From: Flammeovirga yaeyamensis
GTDB taxonomy: Bacteria > Bacteroidota > Bacteroidia > Cytophagales > Flammeovirgaceae
DNA: 64,000 bases
NCBI RefSeq assembly: GCF_018736045.1
Contig: NZ_CP076132.1
Coordinates: 796,001 to 860,000, forward strand
Direction of reading: 5' to 3'
Position 1 is the stretch's first letter. Each line of letters starts with the position of its first letter. This document shows, in pieces, positions 1-9,269 of this stretch. The notes under the pieces were generated by a model. That model did no database searches and was not told where the DNA came from. It saw nothing but the letters and a program-made list of their open reading frames with translations. Made by a program: the position numbers and the translations under genes.

Positions 1-349
1 CTGTAATCAGTAAATGACTAGGAAGGTAATTGAGGGCCATATTTACTGTAGAGTCAATGGCACCCATAGATTCACTAACAACACTAAAAGCTCCTGCTAA
101 CAAGAAAATAATACACATCAGCATAATGTCTGAGTGTCCCATTCCTTGTGTATAGGTAGAGATTTTTTCCTTTAAAGTTGCTTTAGGATTCATCGCTAAG
201 GCAACAATAGATGCCAACAAGAAAGAAACGGTTGCAGGCATTTTGTAAAAGTCGTTAGTAATAAGTGAGACTGCTAAGTAACTCACCAAGAATGTTAGCA
301 ATGGAAGTAATGCTAGTGGATTTCCTTTTTTAGTAATTGTCTGTTCCAA
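1..349 (-). CDS. NhaC-family Na+/H+ antiporter, N-terminal part (runs off the window)
   Basis: About 116 codons are visible; the gene continues beyond base 1. The protein has membrane helices from roughly residue 10 onward, with segments such as NDFYKMPATVSFLLA, SDIMLMCIIFLLAGAF and MGAIDSTVNMALNYLP that I recognise from NhaC-type sodium/proton antiporters of the inner membrane, which extrude Na+ in exchange for protons. The only start I can place is a TTG at 347-349, because an in-frame stop lies just upstream and the first ATG codons fall inside the conserved membrane region. Family assignment is from remembered sequence patterns. Substrate preference cannot be judged from the fragment. Confidence 0.8.
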   Translation of the reverse strand, partial: MEQTITKKGNPLALLPLLTFLVSYLAVSLITNDFYKMPATVSFLLASIVALAMNPKATLKEKISTYTQGMGHSDIMLMCIIFLLAGAFSVVSESMGAIDSTVNMALNYLPSHLLIT

Positions 350-584
350 ATTAATTTATTTTTATCCTCTCAAATACAAAGTGGACTCACACACAATCAA
401 GTCCGAACTTCAAAACTAATAAGATTGATCAAGTGATTGAAAAAAAGGGTGTTAAATAAACTAATCCTTTTATGGTAGACCTTCATAATATGAATCTTGA
501 GTTATTACTTCAAAGTTTTATTTCATATTTGATACTACTTCTTAACTACGTCAACCCCTTTAAGTGTTTTTCTTTTTTTACAGG

Positions 585-624
585 ATTAGATTAATTGATG
601 AATACTTTAATCAATTAATCTAAT
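585..624 (+). promoter_or_regulatory. Perfect 15-bp inverted repeat touching the start codon
   Basis: ATTAGATTAATTGAT at 585-599 is followed, after a 10-nt loop, by its exact reverse complement at 610-624. The next base is the A of the ATG at 625. In RNA this would be an AU-rich 15-bp hairpin pressed against the initiation codon. In DNA it could be a dimeric operator. The sequence shows the symmetry; the function is inferred. Confidence 0.7.
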
Positions 625-1881
625 ATGAAATACTTTAAATTTTTATTATTGTCTATTTTACTTGGAGGATGTCAACTATTCGATCGGTCCAGTGAGGAAT
701 TAGGTACTTTTACTTATTATCAACATATAGATGAATTACCTCCTGTTTATTCTGAGCATGAGTTTATTCAGGGTACTGCTTATTTTTATTTTGTAGATAA
801 AGACTCTTCGATAATATCAGATTTGTATGAATATGATGATTTATCACCCGTAACTGTTCCCGTTGAGATTTCATCAAAATATAAAAATGAAGACGTGTAT
901 AGAGTTTCTTTGGTTCTTCAAACTTGGGATTATACTGATGAGTTAATATCACATTTAGTATATAAAGAAGTGAACTTACAAAATAGGAGCACTTCAGATG
1001 AAGATCATATTCTAGAAAGAAAATATACTTTTCCAATTGGTTGTACAGTGTATTTAGAAACAAAAAGCCGTTCTATTCAAATAAAGGAGTCAGAAGATGA
1101 GAGTACTAATACTATGGATGTAACGATAACAGGTAACTTAGAAGGAGATTACAGTGCACATTTATTAATTTATCATTCAACATATAATATCAAAGCCTAT
1201 TTACCATTGTATTTTTTTGATGAAAATGAGAAAGTTTTTTCAGTGGATGATTTAAAGTCCACTAAAGCTGCAATTAATACAAGACCAATTGATTTGAGAA
1301 ACACTTATAAAGGATTTGCAAGATTAAATTTGAATAATGCTTCTGCAGAGTTATTAGTAATACATACTGTCGAACTGAACGGCGAATTTGAATTTCCTAA
1401 GGTTTTAATAAATAAGGGAAATATAAACTACTATTTTACAAGGTATTATACAGCACCTTCTACAAATACGTCTTCTTATGCTGTTGCTGATTATCAACTA
1501 GGTAACTTTGATCTGGATTATTTTAACCCCTTATCTGAGAAGGAATTAATTAACTCTTATTCTATTGATAATGGGGAAAGTTTGGTTTATCCAAATCAAG
1601 CTATTGTAGATGAATACTGGATACGTACAATATATAAACCTTTTGATCTTGAAGATTTGGGGATGAATAATACTCTTATTTTAGTTGTAATAGGAACAAA
1701 TGCTATACACAATTTTAAACCGCTTCTACATCCAAAAATAAGAGAAATTGAAAAAAGGTTTGATGTTGAGTTATCAGAATTAACAGAATCAGAAAAATGG
1801 ATTGATGTTGCAGGCAACTATGTTGAAGGTTTGAATACAAATATCAAATATGAAATGAGGGTGAATATATTTAACCATTAA
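625..1881 (+). CDS. Hypothetical lipoprotein (418 aa)
   Basis: I do not recognise the family. The N-terminus is a lipoprotein signal with the lipobox LLGGC at residues 12-16 (Cys16 lipidated), so the mature protein should be anchored in a membrane facing the periplasm or outside. The remainder is polar and rich in beta-type sequence (many Tyr, Thr, Val), with no membrane segments, repeats or catalytic motif that I can name. It stands alone. The converging asd gene ends about 100 bases away beyond a terminator hairpin. The ATG sits directly on a perfect inverted repeat, suggesting control of translation or transcription at this point. Confidence 0.75.
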   Translation: MKYFKFLLLSILLGGCQLFDRSSEELGTFTYYQHIDELPPVYSEHEFIQGTAYFYFVDKDSSIISDLYEYDDLSPVTVPVEISSKYKNEDVYRVSLVLQTWDYTDELISHLVYKEVNLQNRSTSDEDHILERKYTFPIGCTVYLETKSRSIQIKESEDESTNTMDVTITGNLEGDYSAHLLIYHSTYNIKAYLPLYFFDENEKVFSVDDLKSTKAAINTRPIDLRNTYKGFARLNLNNASAELLVIHTVELNGEFEFPKVLINKGNINYYFTRYYTAPSTNTSSYAVADYQLGNFDLDYFNPLSEKELINSYSIDNGESLVYPNQAIVDEYWIRTIYKPFDLEDLGMNNTLILVVIGTNAIHNFKPLLHPKIREIEKRFDVELSELTESEKWIDVAGNYVEGLNTNIKYEMRVNIFNH

Positions 1882-1884
1882 AAA

Positions 1885-1916
1885 AAGCTGAGTGCACATT
1901 AAAGTGTACTCAGCTT
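1885..1916 (-). terminator. Intrinsic terminator of asd
   Basis: A 13-bp stem (AAGCTGAGTGCAC pairing with GTGTACTCAGCTT, one G-T pair) with a short AT loop. The A-run at 1879-1886 becomes a U-tract on the minus strand, so it mainly serves asd; it may also stop transcripts from the lipoprotein gene. Confidence 0.8.
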
Positions 1917-1986
1917 CCATTAAATCTATTAATTCCAAAACTTAGTTATTAGTTCCTAACTCCTAACTCCTAACTTCTACCTAAAC

Positions 1987-2991
1987 TTAAACCAGTCCTG
2001 CAGATACAAGATATTCAGCAATTTGAACTGTGTTAGTTGCTGCACCTTTTCTTAAGTTATCTGCAACGATCCACATGTTCACTGTTTTCTCTTGAGTTTC
2101 GTCTCTTCTAATACGACCTACGAAAGTTTCGTCTCTGTTGTGAGATGTCAACGGCATAGGGTAAACGTTGTTTGCTGGATCGTCTTGGATGATGATGCCA
2201 GGAGCATCAGCAAGGATCTGACGTAATTCAGCTTCGTCGAATTCGTTTTCGAACTCAATGTTTACAGATTCAGAGTGACCACCAACTGTAGGGATACGAA
2301 CTGTAGTAGCAGTAACTTTTACAGAATCGTCCTCTAAGATTTTCTTAGTTTCATTGATCATCTTCATTTCCTCTTTAGTGTAACCATTGTCTTGGAATAC
2401 ATCGATGTGAGGAAGAACGTTTAAGTCAATTGTATGAGGGTAAACTTTGTTTACTTCTTGCTCTTGACCTGCAGAAACAGCTCTTTCAGCGAACAATTGA
2501 TCTACTGCAGCTTTACCAGAACCAGTTACTGATTGGTAAGTAGAAACTACAACACGTTTGATTTTATATTTTTCGTGCAAAGGTCCGATAGCCACAATCA
2601 TTTGGATTGTAGAACAGTTCGGGTTTGCAATAATTTTATCTTCTTTAGTTAAAGACTTTGCATTTACTTCAGGTACGATCAATTTCTTCGATGGATCCAT
2701 TCTCCATGCAGAAGAGTTGTCGATTACTGTAGCACCTGCTTCAGCAAATTTTGGAGCGTACTCTAAAGATGTACCACCTCCAGCAGAGAAAATAGCGATA
2801 TCCGGCTTCTGAGCGATAGCGTCTTCAGCTGTAACTACAGTGTATTCTTTTCCATCGTAAGTGAATTTCTTACCTGCAGATCTTGCTGATGCTACTAATA
2901 ATAACTCATCGAAGTGGAAACCTCTTTCTTTGATAACGTTTAGGATTTGTTCTCCCACAAGTCCTGTTGCTCCTACTACTGCTAGTTTCAT
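1987..2991 (-). CDS. asd: Aspartate-semialdehyde dehydrogenase
   Basis: Cytoplasmic enzyme that reduces aspartyl-4-phosphate to aspartate semialdehyde with NADPH, the branch point to lysine/diaminopimelate, threonine and methionine. The 334 residues match the usual length. The dinucleotide-binding loop GATGLVGE lies at residues 7-14, the catalytic cysteine is Cys126 in NPNCST, and the conserved substrate-binding histidine is His239 in GGHSES. The gene is transcribed alone, with a terminator hairpin about 70 bases downstream. dapF, a later step of the diaminopimelate route, lies some 19 kb away and is not co-transcribed. Confidence 0.96.
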   Translation of the reverse strand: MKLAVVGATGLVGEQILNVIKERGFHFDELLLVASARSAGKKFTYDGKEYTVVTAEDAIAQKPDIAIFSAGGGTSLEYAPKFAEAGATVIDNSSAWRMDPSKKLIVPEVNAKSLTKEDKIIANPNCSTIQMIVAIGPLHEKYKIKRVVVSTYQSVTGSGKAAVDQLFAERAVSAGQEQEVNKVYPHTIDLNVLPHIDVFQDNGYTKEEMKMINETKKILEDDSVKVTATTVRIPTVGGHSESVNIEFENEFDEAELRQILADAPGIIIQDDPANNVYPMPLTSHNRDETFVGRIRRDETQEKTVNMWIVADNLRKGAATNTVQIAEYLVSAGLV

Positions 2992-3170
2992 ATGTTGAAA
3001 TAAATAGTGTTGATTCGTTTGTTTTTAAATCATCGCATCACATAAGTAAGAAATCGTTCCAACACGTTTTTACTTAGTTTTTTGATTACGATGTAAAAGT
3101 AAAAAATCATTTTTTAATAAATGATTATTCTATTCGATTTATACAAAAATAACACACCGTGTTATAAATA

Positions 3171-3210
3171 AAACAGCATCAATTTCCTTTAAATGAGATT
3201 GATGCTGTTT
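3171..3210 (-). terminator. Intrinsic terminator of the sigma-factor operon
   Basis: AACAGCATCAAT at 3172 pairs with ATTGATGCTGTT ending at 3209. It lies 25 bases beyond the stop of the ECF sigma gene, and the A-rich left side gives a U-rich tail on the minus strand. Confidence 0.75.
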
Positions 3211-3234
3211 TGATTAGACTATTTGATGTATCCC

Positions 3235-3840
3235 TTATAGTACGTTTTTACTATTCTTAGCTAAATCATACAGTAACTCTCGGGCTCTGTGTAATTGTGC
3301 TTTAATCGTACCTAGAGGTGCTTCTAGTTCTGCGGCAATCTCGTCATAAGATTTTTCCTCAAAATATCTAAGCTTTACTAATCTTTGGTATTTAGGAGGT
3401 AGCAAGCTTACAAACTCATGTACAATCTGAATTTTTTGTTTCTTGATTGCTTCTTCATGAGGTGTTAGGCCTGAATCCTGAATGTTCATACTCATTGTAT
3501 CACCGTCTTTGTTGGTCACTTCGGCGTCAATAGAATATGTTTCTAATTTCTTTTTACGGATAAAGTCAATAGCATTATTCGACCCAATTCTGAAGAGCCA
3601 TGTACTGAACGTATAATCCTTTTTAAACTTTGATAGGTTTTTGAATGCTTTAGCAAAGGCTTCGATAGTTAAATCTTCGGCATCATCGACATTCCTTACC
3701 ATTTTCAGTATTGTATGATATACTGATTTACGGTAACGGCCCATCAACTTCGCATATGCCTGTTCATCTCCGGCAATAGCTTGATCTATTAATTCAAAGT
3801 CTTCTAGTGCTTTTTGGGAAAACTGTCTCTCTAAATCCAT
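3235..3840 (-). CDS. ECF-type RNA polymerase sigma factor (201 aa)
   Basis: A group 4 sigma-70 factor. Region 2 spans roughly residues 28-100, with the typical DAEDLTIEAFAKAF and TFSTWLFRIGSNNAIDF blocks. Region 4 spans about 145-195 (LPPKYQRLVKLRYFEEKSY, then an HTH ending in GTIKAQLHRARELL). It should direct RNA polymerase to a dedicated promoter set. It is the last gene of a three-gene minus-strand run and its start overlaps the glycosyltransferase end by 10 bases, so the genes are translationally linked. No anti-sigma factor is adjacent. The sequence resembles the housekeeping-like ECF factors kept in single copy in many Bacteroidota, but the exact ECF group cannot be fixed here. Confidence 0.92.
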   Translation of the reverse strand: MDLERQFSQKALEDFELIDQAIAGDEQAYAKLMGRYRKSVYHTILKMVRNVDDAEDLTIEAFAKAFKNLSKFKKDYTFSTWLFRIGSNNAIDFIRKKKLETYSIDAEVTNKDGDTMSMNIQDSGLTPHEEAIKKQKIQIVHEFVSLLPPKYQRLVKLRYFEEKSYDEIAAELEAPLGTIKAQLHRARELLYDLAKNSKNVL

Positions 3841-4955
3841 GTGTTACGTTTCGAGATCACTGAGGATGCTCCAATTATAATTTGATATGCAATAAGCATG
3901 AAGTCCATAATAGGAATAAACCACCAACTAAACTTTGTATTCGTCATTCTCGTGAATTTTCTAGTACAGATCGTGATGGCAACTAATCGAATTATCAACA
4001 AAAGGGATAAATACAATAAATTTGCCACATTTAGTGGTAGTAATAGTAAATATATAAAATATACTGATAGGTGCGAAGTACTTAAGGCACCTAAAAGCAA
4101 TTTATTTGATAATTTATAGTGATGTCCGGCACTTAAATGCCTTAATTTTTGAAAATACCATTTTTTCCAAGTGGACGGTGGCTGACTATATGTCAGACTA
4201 TCTGGGTGAATGATTGTTGCCGTATTGTCTTTGTTTGCCACTTGATTGATAAATAAGTCATCATCACCACTCAACACATTTTTATGACTTTCAAACCCAT
4301 TTCCTGATGTATAAAGTGCTTTTGTATAGGCAATATTTCTACCCACCCCCATGTAATTGATGCCTATTCGACTAAATGAGACATATTGTAAGGCAGTGAT
4401 TAAGGTTTCAAACTGTGTAAATTTTTCTACTAAACGTCCATGTTTAGGTAGGTACCACCCAATGCCTAAAGTAAGTGGATGAGTCGATAACCTAGCCGTC
4501 ATTAATTTTATCCATTGATTAGAAGCAGGTACACAATCGGCATCTGTAAATAATAATTGATTGTATTTCGCTTGAGGAATACCTTTACTTAAAGCAAATT
4601 TTTTAGGGCTGATTGCTCCAAAATTATCATCAATTACTATTTCCTTTATAATGTTATGTTTTTGTTGATATTCCCTAATTATCCTAGAAGATTGGTCAGA
4701 ACTACGATCATTTATAATGATGATTTCAAATTCTGGATACTCTTGATTTACTAAATGATCCAAGAGTGTGGGTAAGTGATGTTCCTCGTTTCTTGCGGCT
4801 ACAATTACACTTACGCCCTCATTATTTGATGTTGGATGATGACGTTCTACTTTCCACTGAGAAGGGACAATAATGCACCATAATATTAACTGAGGAAGTA
4901 GAAATGCAGCGTAAAGTAGTTCAAAAAAGTATTCTTGAATAAAATCGAGCATCAA
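3831..4955 (-). CDS. Family 2 glycosyltransferase, membrane-bound (374 aa)
   Basis: An N-terminal membrane helix (about residues 12-32) precedes a GT-A domain. VIVAARNEE at 50-58 starts the nucleotide-binding fold, INDRSSDQS at 81-89 follows, the metal-binding DxD is TDADC at 137-141, and a SGDDD acceptor-site motif lies near 245. Two to three hydrophobic helices at about 295-370 close the protein. It should transfer a sugar from a nucleotide donor to a lipid or polymer at the inner membrane; the substrate is unknown. It overlaps its upstream neighbour by 4 bases (ATGA) and the downstream sigma gene by 10, so all three form one operon. Confidence 0.9.
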   Translation of the reverse strand: MMLDFIQEYFFELLYAAFLLPQLILWCIIVPSQWKVERHHPTSNNEGVSVIVAARNEEHHLPTLLDHLVNQEYPEFEIIIINDRSSDQSSRIIREYQQKHNIIKEIVIDDNFGAISPKKFALSKGIPQAKYNQLLFTDADCVPASNQWIKLMTARLSTHPLTLGIGWYLPKHGRLVEKFTQFETLITALQYVSFSRIGINYMGVGRNIAYTKALYTSGNGFESHKNVLSGDDDLFINQVANKDNTATIIHPDSLTYSQPPSTWKKWYFQKLRHLSAGHHYKLSNKLLLGALSTSHLSVYFIYLLLLPLNVANLLYLSLLLIIRLVAITICTRKFTRMTNTKFSWWFIPIMDFMLIAYQIIIGASSVISKRNTWI

Positions 4956-6223
4956 GTTTTTTGTTTCTTTTTCTTTGCGGCAGGGAATAAGATATTATTC
5001 AATATCAAACGGTAACCCGGAGAGTTGGGATGAAGGTTTAAATCGGTGGGTTCTTCACCTACTAAATGCTGATAATCTTCTGGATCGTGACCACCATAAA
5101 ACGTCCAAGTACCTTTACCGTATGTTCCGTGGATGTATCGTACTTCATTCGCTTCTGCTGTTTCGCCCATCACAATCACATCTGACTTTACTAAATGCTT
5201 TTTAAAGGCCGTTGTTTGTCCCATAAAACCTTTAATATTTTGCTGATGATTTTGTGAAAGCATCGTAGGAATAGGGTCCCATTTTGCAGAGAAAGAGAAG
5301 AGTTTGAAGAAATCATTTCCTTCTGTTAAACCTCTTTCGTAGTACTGATTATCAATATTTGAATATTCGTATTTGTAAGGATCCATATACAATTTGAAAT
5401 CCTTAAAGGCGAATGTTTTAGAATAATCAAGTTTGGATTGAGCAGCTGGATCGGCAGGGTCACCATCATACATGAAATCACAAATATCTACTCCTTCAGC
5501 AGATAAAGCGATGTCGTAAGTATCCGTAGCTGAACACATGGCAAACAAGAATCCTCCACCCGCACAGAAATCTCTAATTTTTTTAGCTACCCCCAATTTC
5601 AATTGAGAAACTTTACTAAACCCGTGCTTTTGGGCAGAAGCTTCGAATTTCTTTTGGTTATCAATGTACCATTTCTGACGACCATAGGCTCTAAAAAACT
5701 TGCCGTATTGACCAGTAAAATCCTCATGGTGTAAATGCAGCCAATCGTATTTCGGAAGAAGATCCGCAATTACTTCATCATCAAAAATGACATCGTAAGG
5801 AATTTCTGCGTAGGTAAGTACTAAAGTTACCGCATCATCCCAAGGCATTTTTGATGGAGGAGAATATACTGCAATTTTAGGAGGAACATCCAATCGCATG
5901 ATATCCATATTAGCTTCAGGATGTTCAATTTCTCTTTTTATTTGCAAAGCATCTGCATCAGAAATCACATCATAGGATACCCCACGGACAATCATTTCGT
6001 TTTCGAATTCCTGAGCATACTTAAAAAGGAAGCTTCCGCCTCTAAAATTGAGGAGCCATTCTGCTTCAACATCTTTTTGAAGTACCCAATAAGTTATGCC
6101 ATAGGCTTTTAAATGATTGGTCTGGGTGACATCCATAGGTACCAAAATATAATTGGCCAAACCTATAAATGGAAGTAATAAAAGTCCGAGAAGGGAAAAT
6201 ATATATTTTGATGTTCTTTGCAT
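4952..6223 (-). CDS. Conserved exported protein of the type often labelled 'asparagine synthetase B' in Bacteroidota (423 aa)
   Basis: An N-terminal hydrophobic segment (about residues 9-26) looks like a signal peptide. The body contains VTQTNHLKAYGITYWVLQKD, a CAGGGFLFAMCSATDTYDIA stretch that looks like a nucleophile-elbow region of a class I glutamine-amidotransferase-like fold, and a C-terminal FYGGHDPEDYQHL reminiscent of ThuA-like proteins. In my memory such proteins carry the label asparagine synthetase B, but I see neither an N-terminal Ntn glutaminase Cys nor an ATP pyrophosphatase motif, so that name is doubtful. It is the first gene of the operon with the GT2 and sigma-factor genes. 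Confidence 0.7.
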   Translation of the reverse strand: MQRTSKYIFSLLGLLLLPFIGLANYILVPMDVTQTNHLKAYGITYWVLQKDVEAEWLLNFRGGSFLFKYAQEFENEMIVRGVSYDVISDADALQIKREIEHPEANMDIMRLDVPPKIAVYSPPSKMPWDDAVTLVLTYAEIPYDVIFDDEVIADLLPKYDWLHLHHEDFTGQYGKFFRAYGRQKWYIDNQKKFEASAQKHGFSKVSQLKLGVAKKIRDFCAGGGFLFAMCSATDTYDIALSAEGVDICDFMYDGDPADPAAQSKLDYSKTFAFKDFKLYMDPYKYEYSNIDNQYYERGLTEGNDFFKLFSFSAKWDPIPTMLSQNHQQNIKGFMGQTTAFKKHLVKSDVIVMGETAEANEVRYIHGTYGKGTWTFYGGHDPEDYQHLVGEEPTDLNLHPNSPGYRLILNNILFPAAKKKKQKT

Positions 6224-6440
6224 CTATAATTTTATTATTCAAAAAATGGATGAATTAGGGTTAGATTTACCTTCGTTAAGTCTTGTCAGCTTCACTAAAT
6301 TCAATCTTGAACTATCAAAATGCAATTCATTTACGAAAGATTGAAGAATTTTACGATTTTTTTTCATCGAACCTTAGATATAATTATAAAAGTAGTAATT
6401 TAGGTCGCTGTAAATTAAACGATTAACGATTCATTGACTA

Positions 6441-7283
6441 ATGCTACTATTTACAAGAGTGGGTACTTTGTGTACTTTTCTTTTTCTAAGCTATTCTCTT
6501 TTTTCACAAACTCCTCGTCCTTCTTTGGGGAATATTCCATTGGGTGCATCAGCCCAAGCAAAAGGAAATCAACACCTTTTTTCTGATGATGTTTGGGGAA
6601 GTTTCAACGATCTATCTTCAATACTTTTACCTGCGTCTGAAGTTGGGGTAACACATCGAAGTATATTTCAAGAAGTGGCCTATTCTGCTATTGGAATCGT
6701 TCATCCAATTCATTCAGACTGGTCAACTTTTCTAGGTATTCAAAGTATTGGGGATGCCTATCTATCTGAGCAATCTATTGATTTAGGTACTGTGCATAAA
6801 ATTGGTATTATTCGATTAGGAGGAGGTATTTCTTACAATCAATTACGAGCAGAGGGAGTAAATACCCTTCAATTAATCACCTTTAATTTTGCTGTTCGAA
6901 CGAAGTTATCGTCAAAAGTTTCTTTGGGAGTGGCCATGAAAAACGTAGGTCAATCGATGTATAAAGAAGGCATATTTGGAGCGGATAAATCATCATTATT
7001 GGCATTTGGTCTTCATTATCAAATCAATTCGTTTTTTAAGTTTTCTACTTCATTTGAAAGGGAAAAGTATCAACCAATTCAATTTAAATCGGGGTTTGAG
7101 TACCAATGGAAGAAGTATTTGTTTCTCAGAGGTGGCGTTCAAATGTTTCCTTTTGATATTAGCTTAGGAAGCGGATTTCATCATAAAAAATGGAAAGTCG
7201 ATTATGCTTTCTCTACTGACGATGTATTTGCATGGTCTCATCAGTTTTCAATTTGTTATGTCATTAGAAAATTGAAATCATGA
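6441..7283 (+). CDS. PorV/PorQ-like outer-membrane beta-barrel protein (280 aa)
   Basis: A signal peptide ends near LFSQT (residues 20-24). The mature start, PLGASAQAKGNQHLFSDDVW, is typical of PorV/PorQ/UPF0164-type barrels, which begin with a Gly/Ala-rich strand before alternating beta strands. Repeating amphipathic strands continue to the C-terminus. These proteins sit in the outer membrane, and PorV and PorQ themselves act in type IX secretion; whether this copy does is not shown. Its stop overlaps the next gene's start (ATGA), so the two are co-translated and probably work together. Confidence 0.7.
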   Translation: MLLFTRVGTLCTFLFLSYSLFSQTPRPSLGNIPLGASAQAKGNQHLFSDDVWGSFNDLSSILLPASEVGVTHRSIFQEVAYSAIGIVHPIHSDWSTFLGIQSIGDAYLSEQSIDLGTVHKIGIIRLGGGISYNQLRAEGVNTLQLITFNFAVRTKLSSKVSLGVAMKNVGQSMYKEGIFGADKSSLLAFGLHYQINSFFKFSTSFEREKYQPIQFKSGFEYQWKKYLFLRGGVQMFPFDISLGSGFHHKKWKVDYAFSTDDVFAWSHQFSICYVIRKLKS

Positions 7284-9214
7284 GAAAATATATCTTAGGT
7301 CTCATCTTTCTGATGACGCATCAAATAGTAGCCCAAAACGCTGAAGAACAATCTACTCTGGAGAAAGTTTTTTCAGATCAAGAGTTAGAATTAATGTCCA
7401 CTCAAGAAATTGATTATTGGTTAGATTTATTTGCTCATCCCAAAGACATCAATAAGTTAAAACCTTATCAATTGATGGAAATTTATGGCTTAACCTACGA
7501 TGAGTTAACTGTTTTTCTAGAGTACAAAGAGACATTTGGCAAACTGATTAATATTAGAGAAATTGATCGTTTAGATTGGGTAGAATCCACAAAAAAACGA
7601 GTGAAGCAAGCTACTTTTATTGATTCAAAGGATAAAGAATCACTTTCAGCAAAAGACCGTTGGCAATTGCCCGATCAGCATTTTTTAATGTTAAATACAA
7701 GTCTTAAAATCCCTTTTGATGATGAATTAATTGTACCGTTTTCAACTCAGTTGAGGGGAAGGTGGACTAGAAAAAATGACTATAGTGTGGGAGTGAATAT
7801 TCAACATCAAAATGACGAACTGTTTACCTGGAATCCTAAGTCATATGATTTTGGAACAAGCTATTCCTCCGCACATGTGGCTTTGTATAACAAAGGAAAA
7901 TTTCAAAAAATAATATTAGGTGATTATCAAATGATCGGGGGACAAGGATTGGTGTTTGGTGGCGGTTATTTTCTAGGGAAAGGAGGAGATCCGTTATTGA
8001 GTGTGTATAGAGGACAAGATGGAATTAGACCTTATAATTCAATGGCCAACGATAATTTCTTTAGGGGAGCAGCCACAGATATATCATGGTCTAAATCGCT
8101 TAACTCTGAAGTGTTTGTTGGGTATCAAAAGAAGGAGGCATATGTTCAAGTTTCTGATGATGATGAGTTAGTAAAAAGAGAAATTGAAGAAAAGATATAT
8201 GGAGCTAGATTAGGGTATCATCAAGAACTATTTGATGTACATTTAAATACTTTGATGGGAAATTATGATCAAGAAATAAAAATGAATTTGAGGAATGATT
8301 CACTTGGAATCTTTTCAGGAAAATCATTTATCAACACATCATTTGATGTCAGCTTTCGATATCAGAATTTCCATGTAGTTTCTGAAGTGGCTACTTCTTT
8401 AGATAATAGCTATGCTTTGAATACAACGTTATTCACTCATCTTTTAAAAGGGGTGGATTGGGTGATTTTATATCGTAAATATTCACCTAATTATGTAGCT
8501 CCTTATGCGAATAGCCTTGGTGAATTAAGTCGTGTAAGTAACGAGGAAGGTTTGTACATGGGACTAAAATTGGAACAGTACAAGAAATGGGGATTGAATT
8601 TATTTTTTGATGTTTTTAAATTCCCATATGCTACCTATCAGCAAGATGCAGGTAGAGAAGGAGTAGAGTTTAGAGGAAGTGGTTGGTATAAAGTGAAGAA
8701 AGGGCAGAAATTACAATTCGAGGGTAGTTTTCAGGAAAAAGGAGCGTATTATTTAGCAGATAGTAGTAAAGTAAAATTGTACGGAAAAAAACAGACTATA
8801 AAAGGAAGTCTAAGGTATTTGGTAGAAGTTTCAAAGCATTTAAATTGGACACTTAGAGCACAAGGAAGCTATAACAAAGAAAGAGAGGTTTCGGAGTTGG
8901 GATATATGATTTATCAAGACTTGAATTGGGATTGGGAAAAGAAATTTTATTTGTCTACCAGATTGGCATTTTTTGATGCACCAAGTTTTTCTACTCGTTT
9001 ATATGCTTATGAAAAAAACATAAGATACGCCTACTCTTTTCCTCCATATTATGGTGTAGGTTGGCGGTTTTATGTTTTATCAAAATATAGATTTGGCAAC
9101 GGACATTATTTTTCTGCAAGATGGAGTAGAACAAAGAAAGAAGTGAATATTGAAAATGTTGATGATGAAAATTCAATTCATCAAATTAATTTTCAATTTG
9201 TATTGAAGATATAA
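7280..9214 (+). CDS. Helix-hairpin-helix outer-membrane barrel protein (644 aa)
   Basis: After a signal peptide (residues 1-18, ending IVAQN) comes a helical region with two HhH-like units: DINKLKPYQLMEIYGLTYDE at about 57-76 and FGKLINIREIDRLDWVE at about 88-104. These resemble ComEA-type hairpins. The rest, from about residue 130, is a long series of alternating hydrophobic/aromatic strands ending in the aromatic-rich NFQFVLKI expected for an outer-membrane barrel. The combination of periplasmic HhH and barrel is a recurrent, uncharacterised Bacteroidota family. A role in DNA or oligosaccharide handling would be inference. It is coupled by a 4-base overlap to the PorV/PorQ-like gene. Confidence 0.75.
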   Translation: MRKYILGLIFLMTHQIVAQNAEEQSTLEKVFSDQELELMSTQEIDYWLDLFAHPKDINKLKPYQLMEIYGLTYDELTVFLEYKETFGKLINIREIDRLDWVESTKKRVKQATFIDSKDKESLSAKDRWQLPDQHFLMLNTSLKIPFDDELIVPFSTQLRGRWTRKNDYSVGVNIQHQNDELFTWNPKSYDFGTSYSSAHVALYNKGKFQKIILGDYQMIGGQGLVFGGGYFLGKGGDPLLSVYRGQDGIRPYNSMANDNFFRGAATDISWSKSLNSEVFVGYQKKEAYVQVSDDDELVKREIEEKIYGARLGYHQELFDVHLNTLMGNYDQEIKMNLRNDSLGIFSGKSFINTSFDVSFRYQNFHVVSEVATSLDNSYALNTTLFTHLLKGVDWVILYRKYSPNYVAPYANSLGELSRVSNEEGLYMGLKLEQYKKWGLNLFFDVFKFPYATYQQDAGREGVEFRGSGWYKVKKGQKLQFEGSFQEKGAYYLADSSKVKLYGKKQTIKGSLRYLVEVSKHLNWTLRAQGSYNKEREVSELGYMIYQDLNWDWEKKFYLSTRLAFFDAPSFSTRLYAYEKNIRYAYSFPPYYGVGWRFYVLSKYRFGNGHYFSARWSRTKKEVNIENVDDENSIHQINFQFVLKI

Positions 9215-9216
9215 AA

Positions 9217-9249
9217 AAGGCCGACTCATTAATAATGAGACGGCCTCTT
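9217..9249. terminator. Bidirectional terminator between convergent genes
   Basis: AAAGGCCG pairs with CGGCCTCTTT, and the inner CTCATTA pairs with TAATGAG (one bulge). An A-run on the left gives a U-tract for accA on the minus strand. Confidence 0.8.
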
Positions 9250-9269
9250 TAGTATGTGATAAGATACGA

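Noticed and set aside
2558-2812. Plus-strand frame inside asd
   Set aside because: Antisense shadow of a well-conserved gene; no independent support.
4952-6223. True asparagine synthetase B
   Set aside because: No N-terminal catalytic Cys, no ATP-pyrophosphatase loop, signal-peptide-like N-terminus and only 423 residues.
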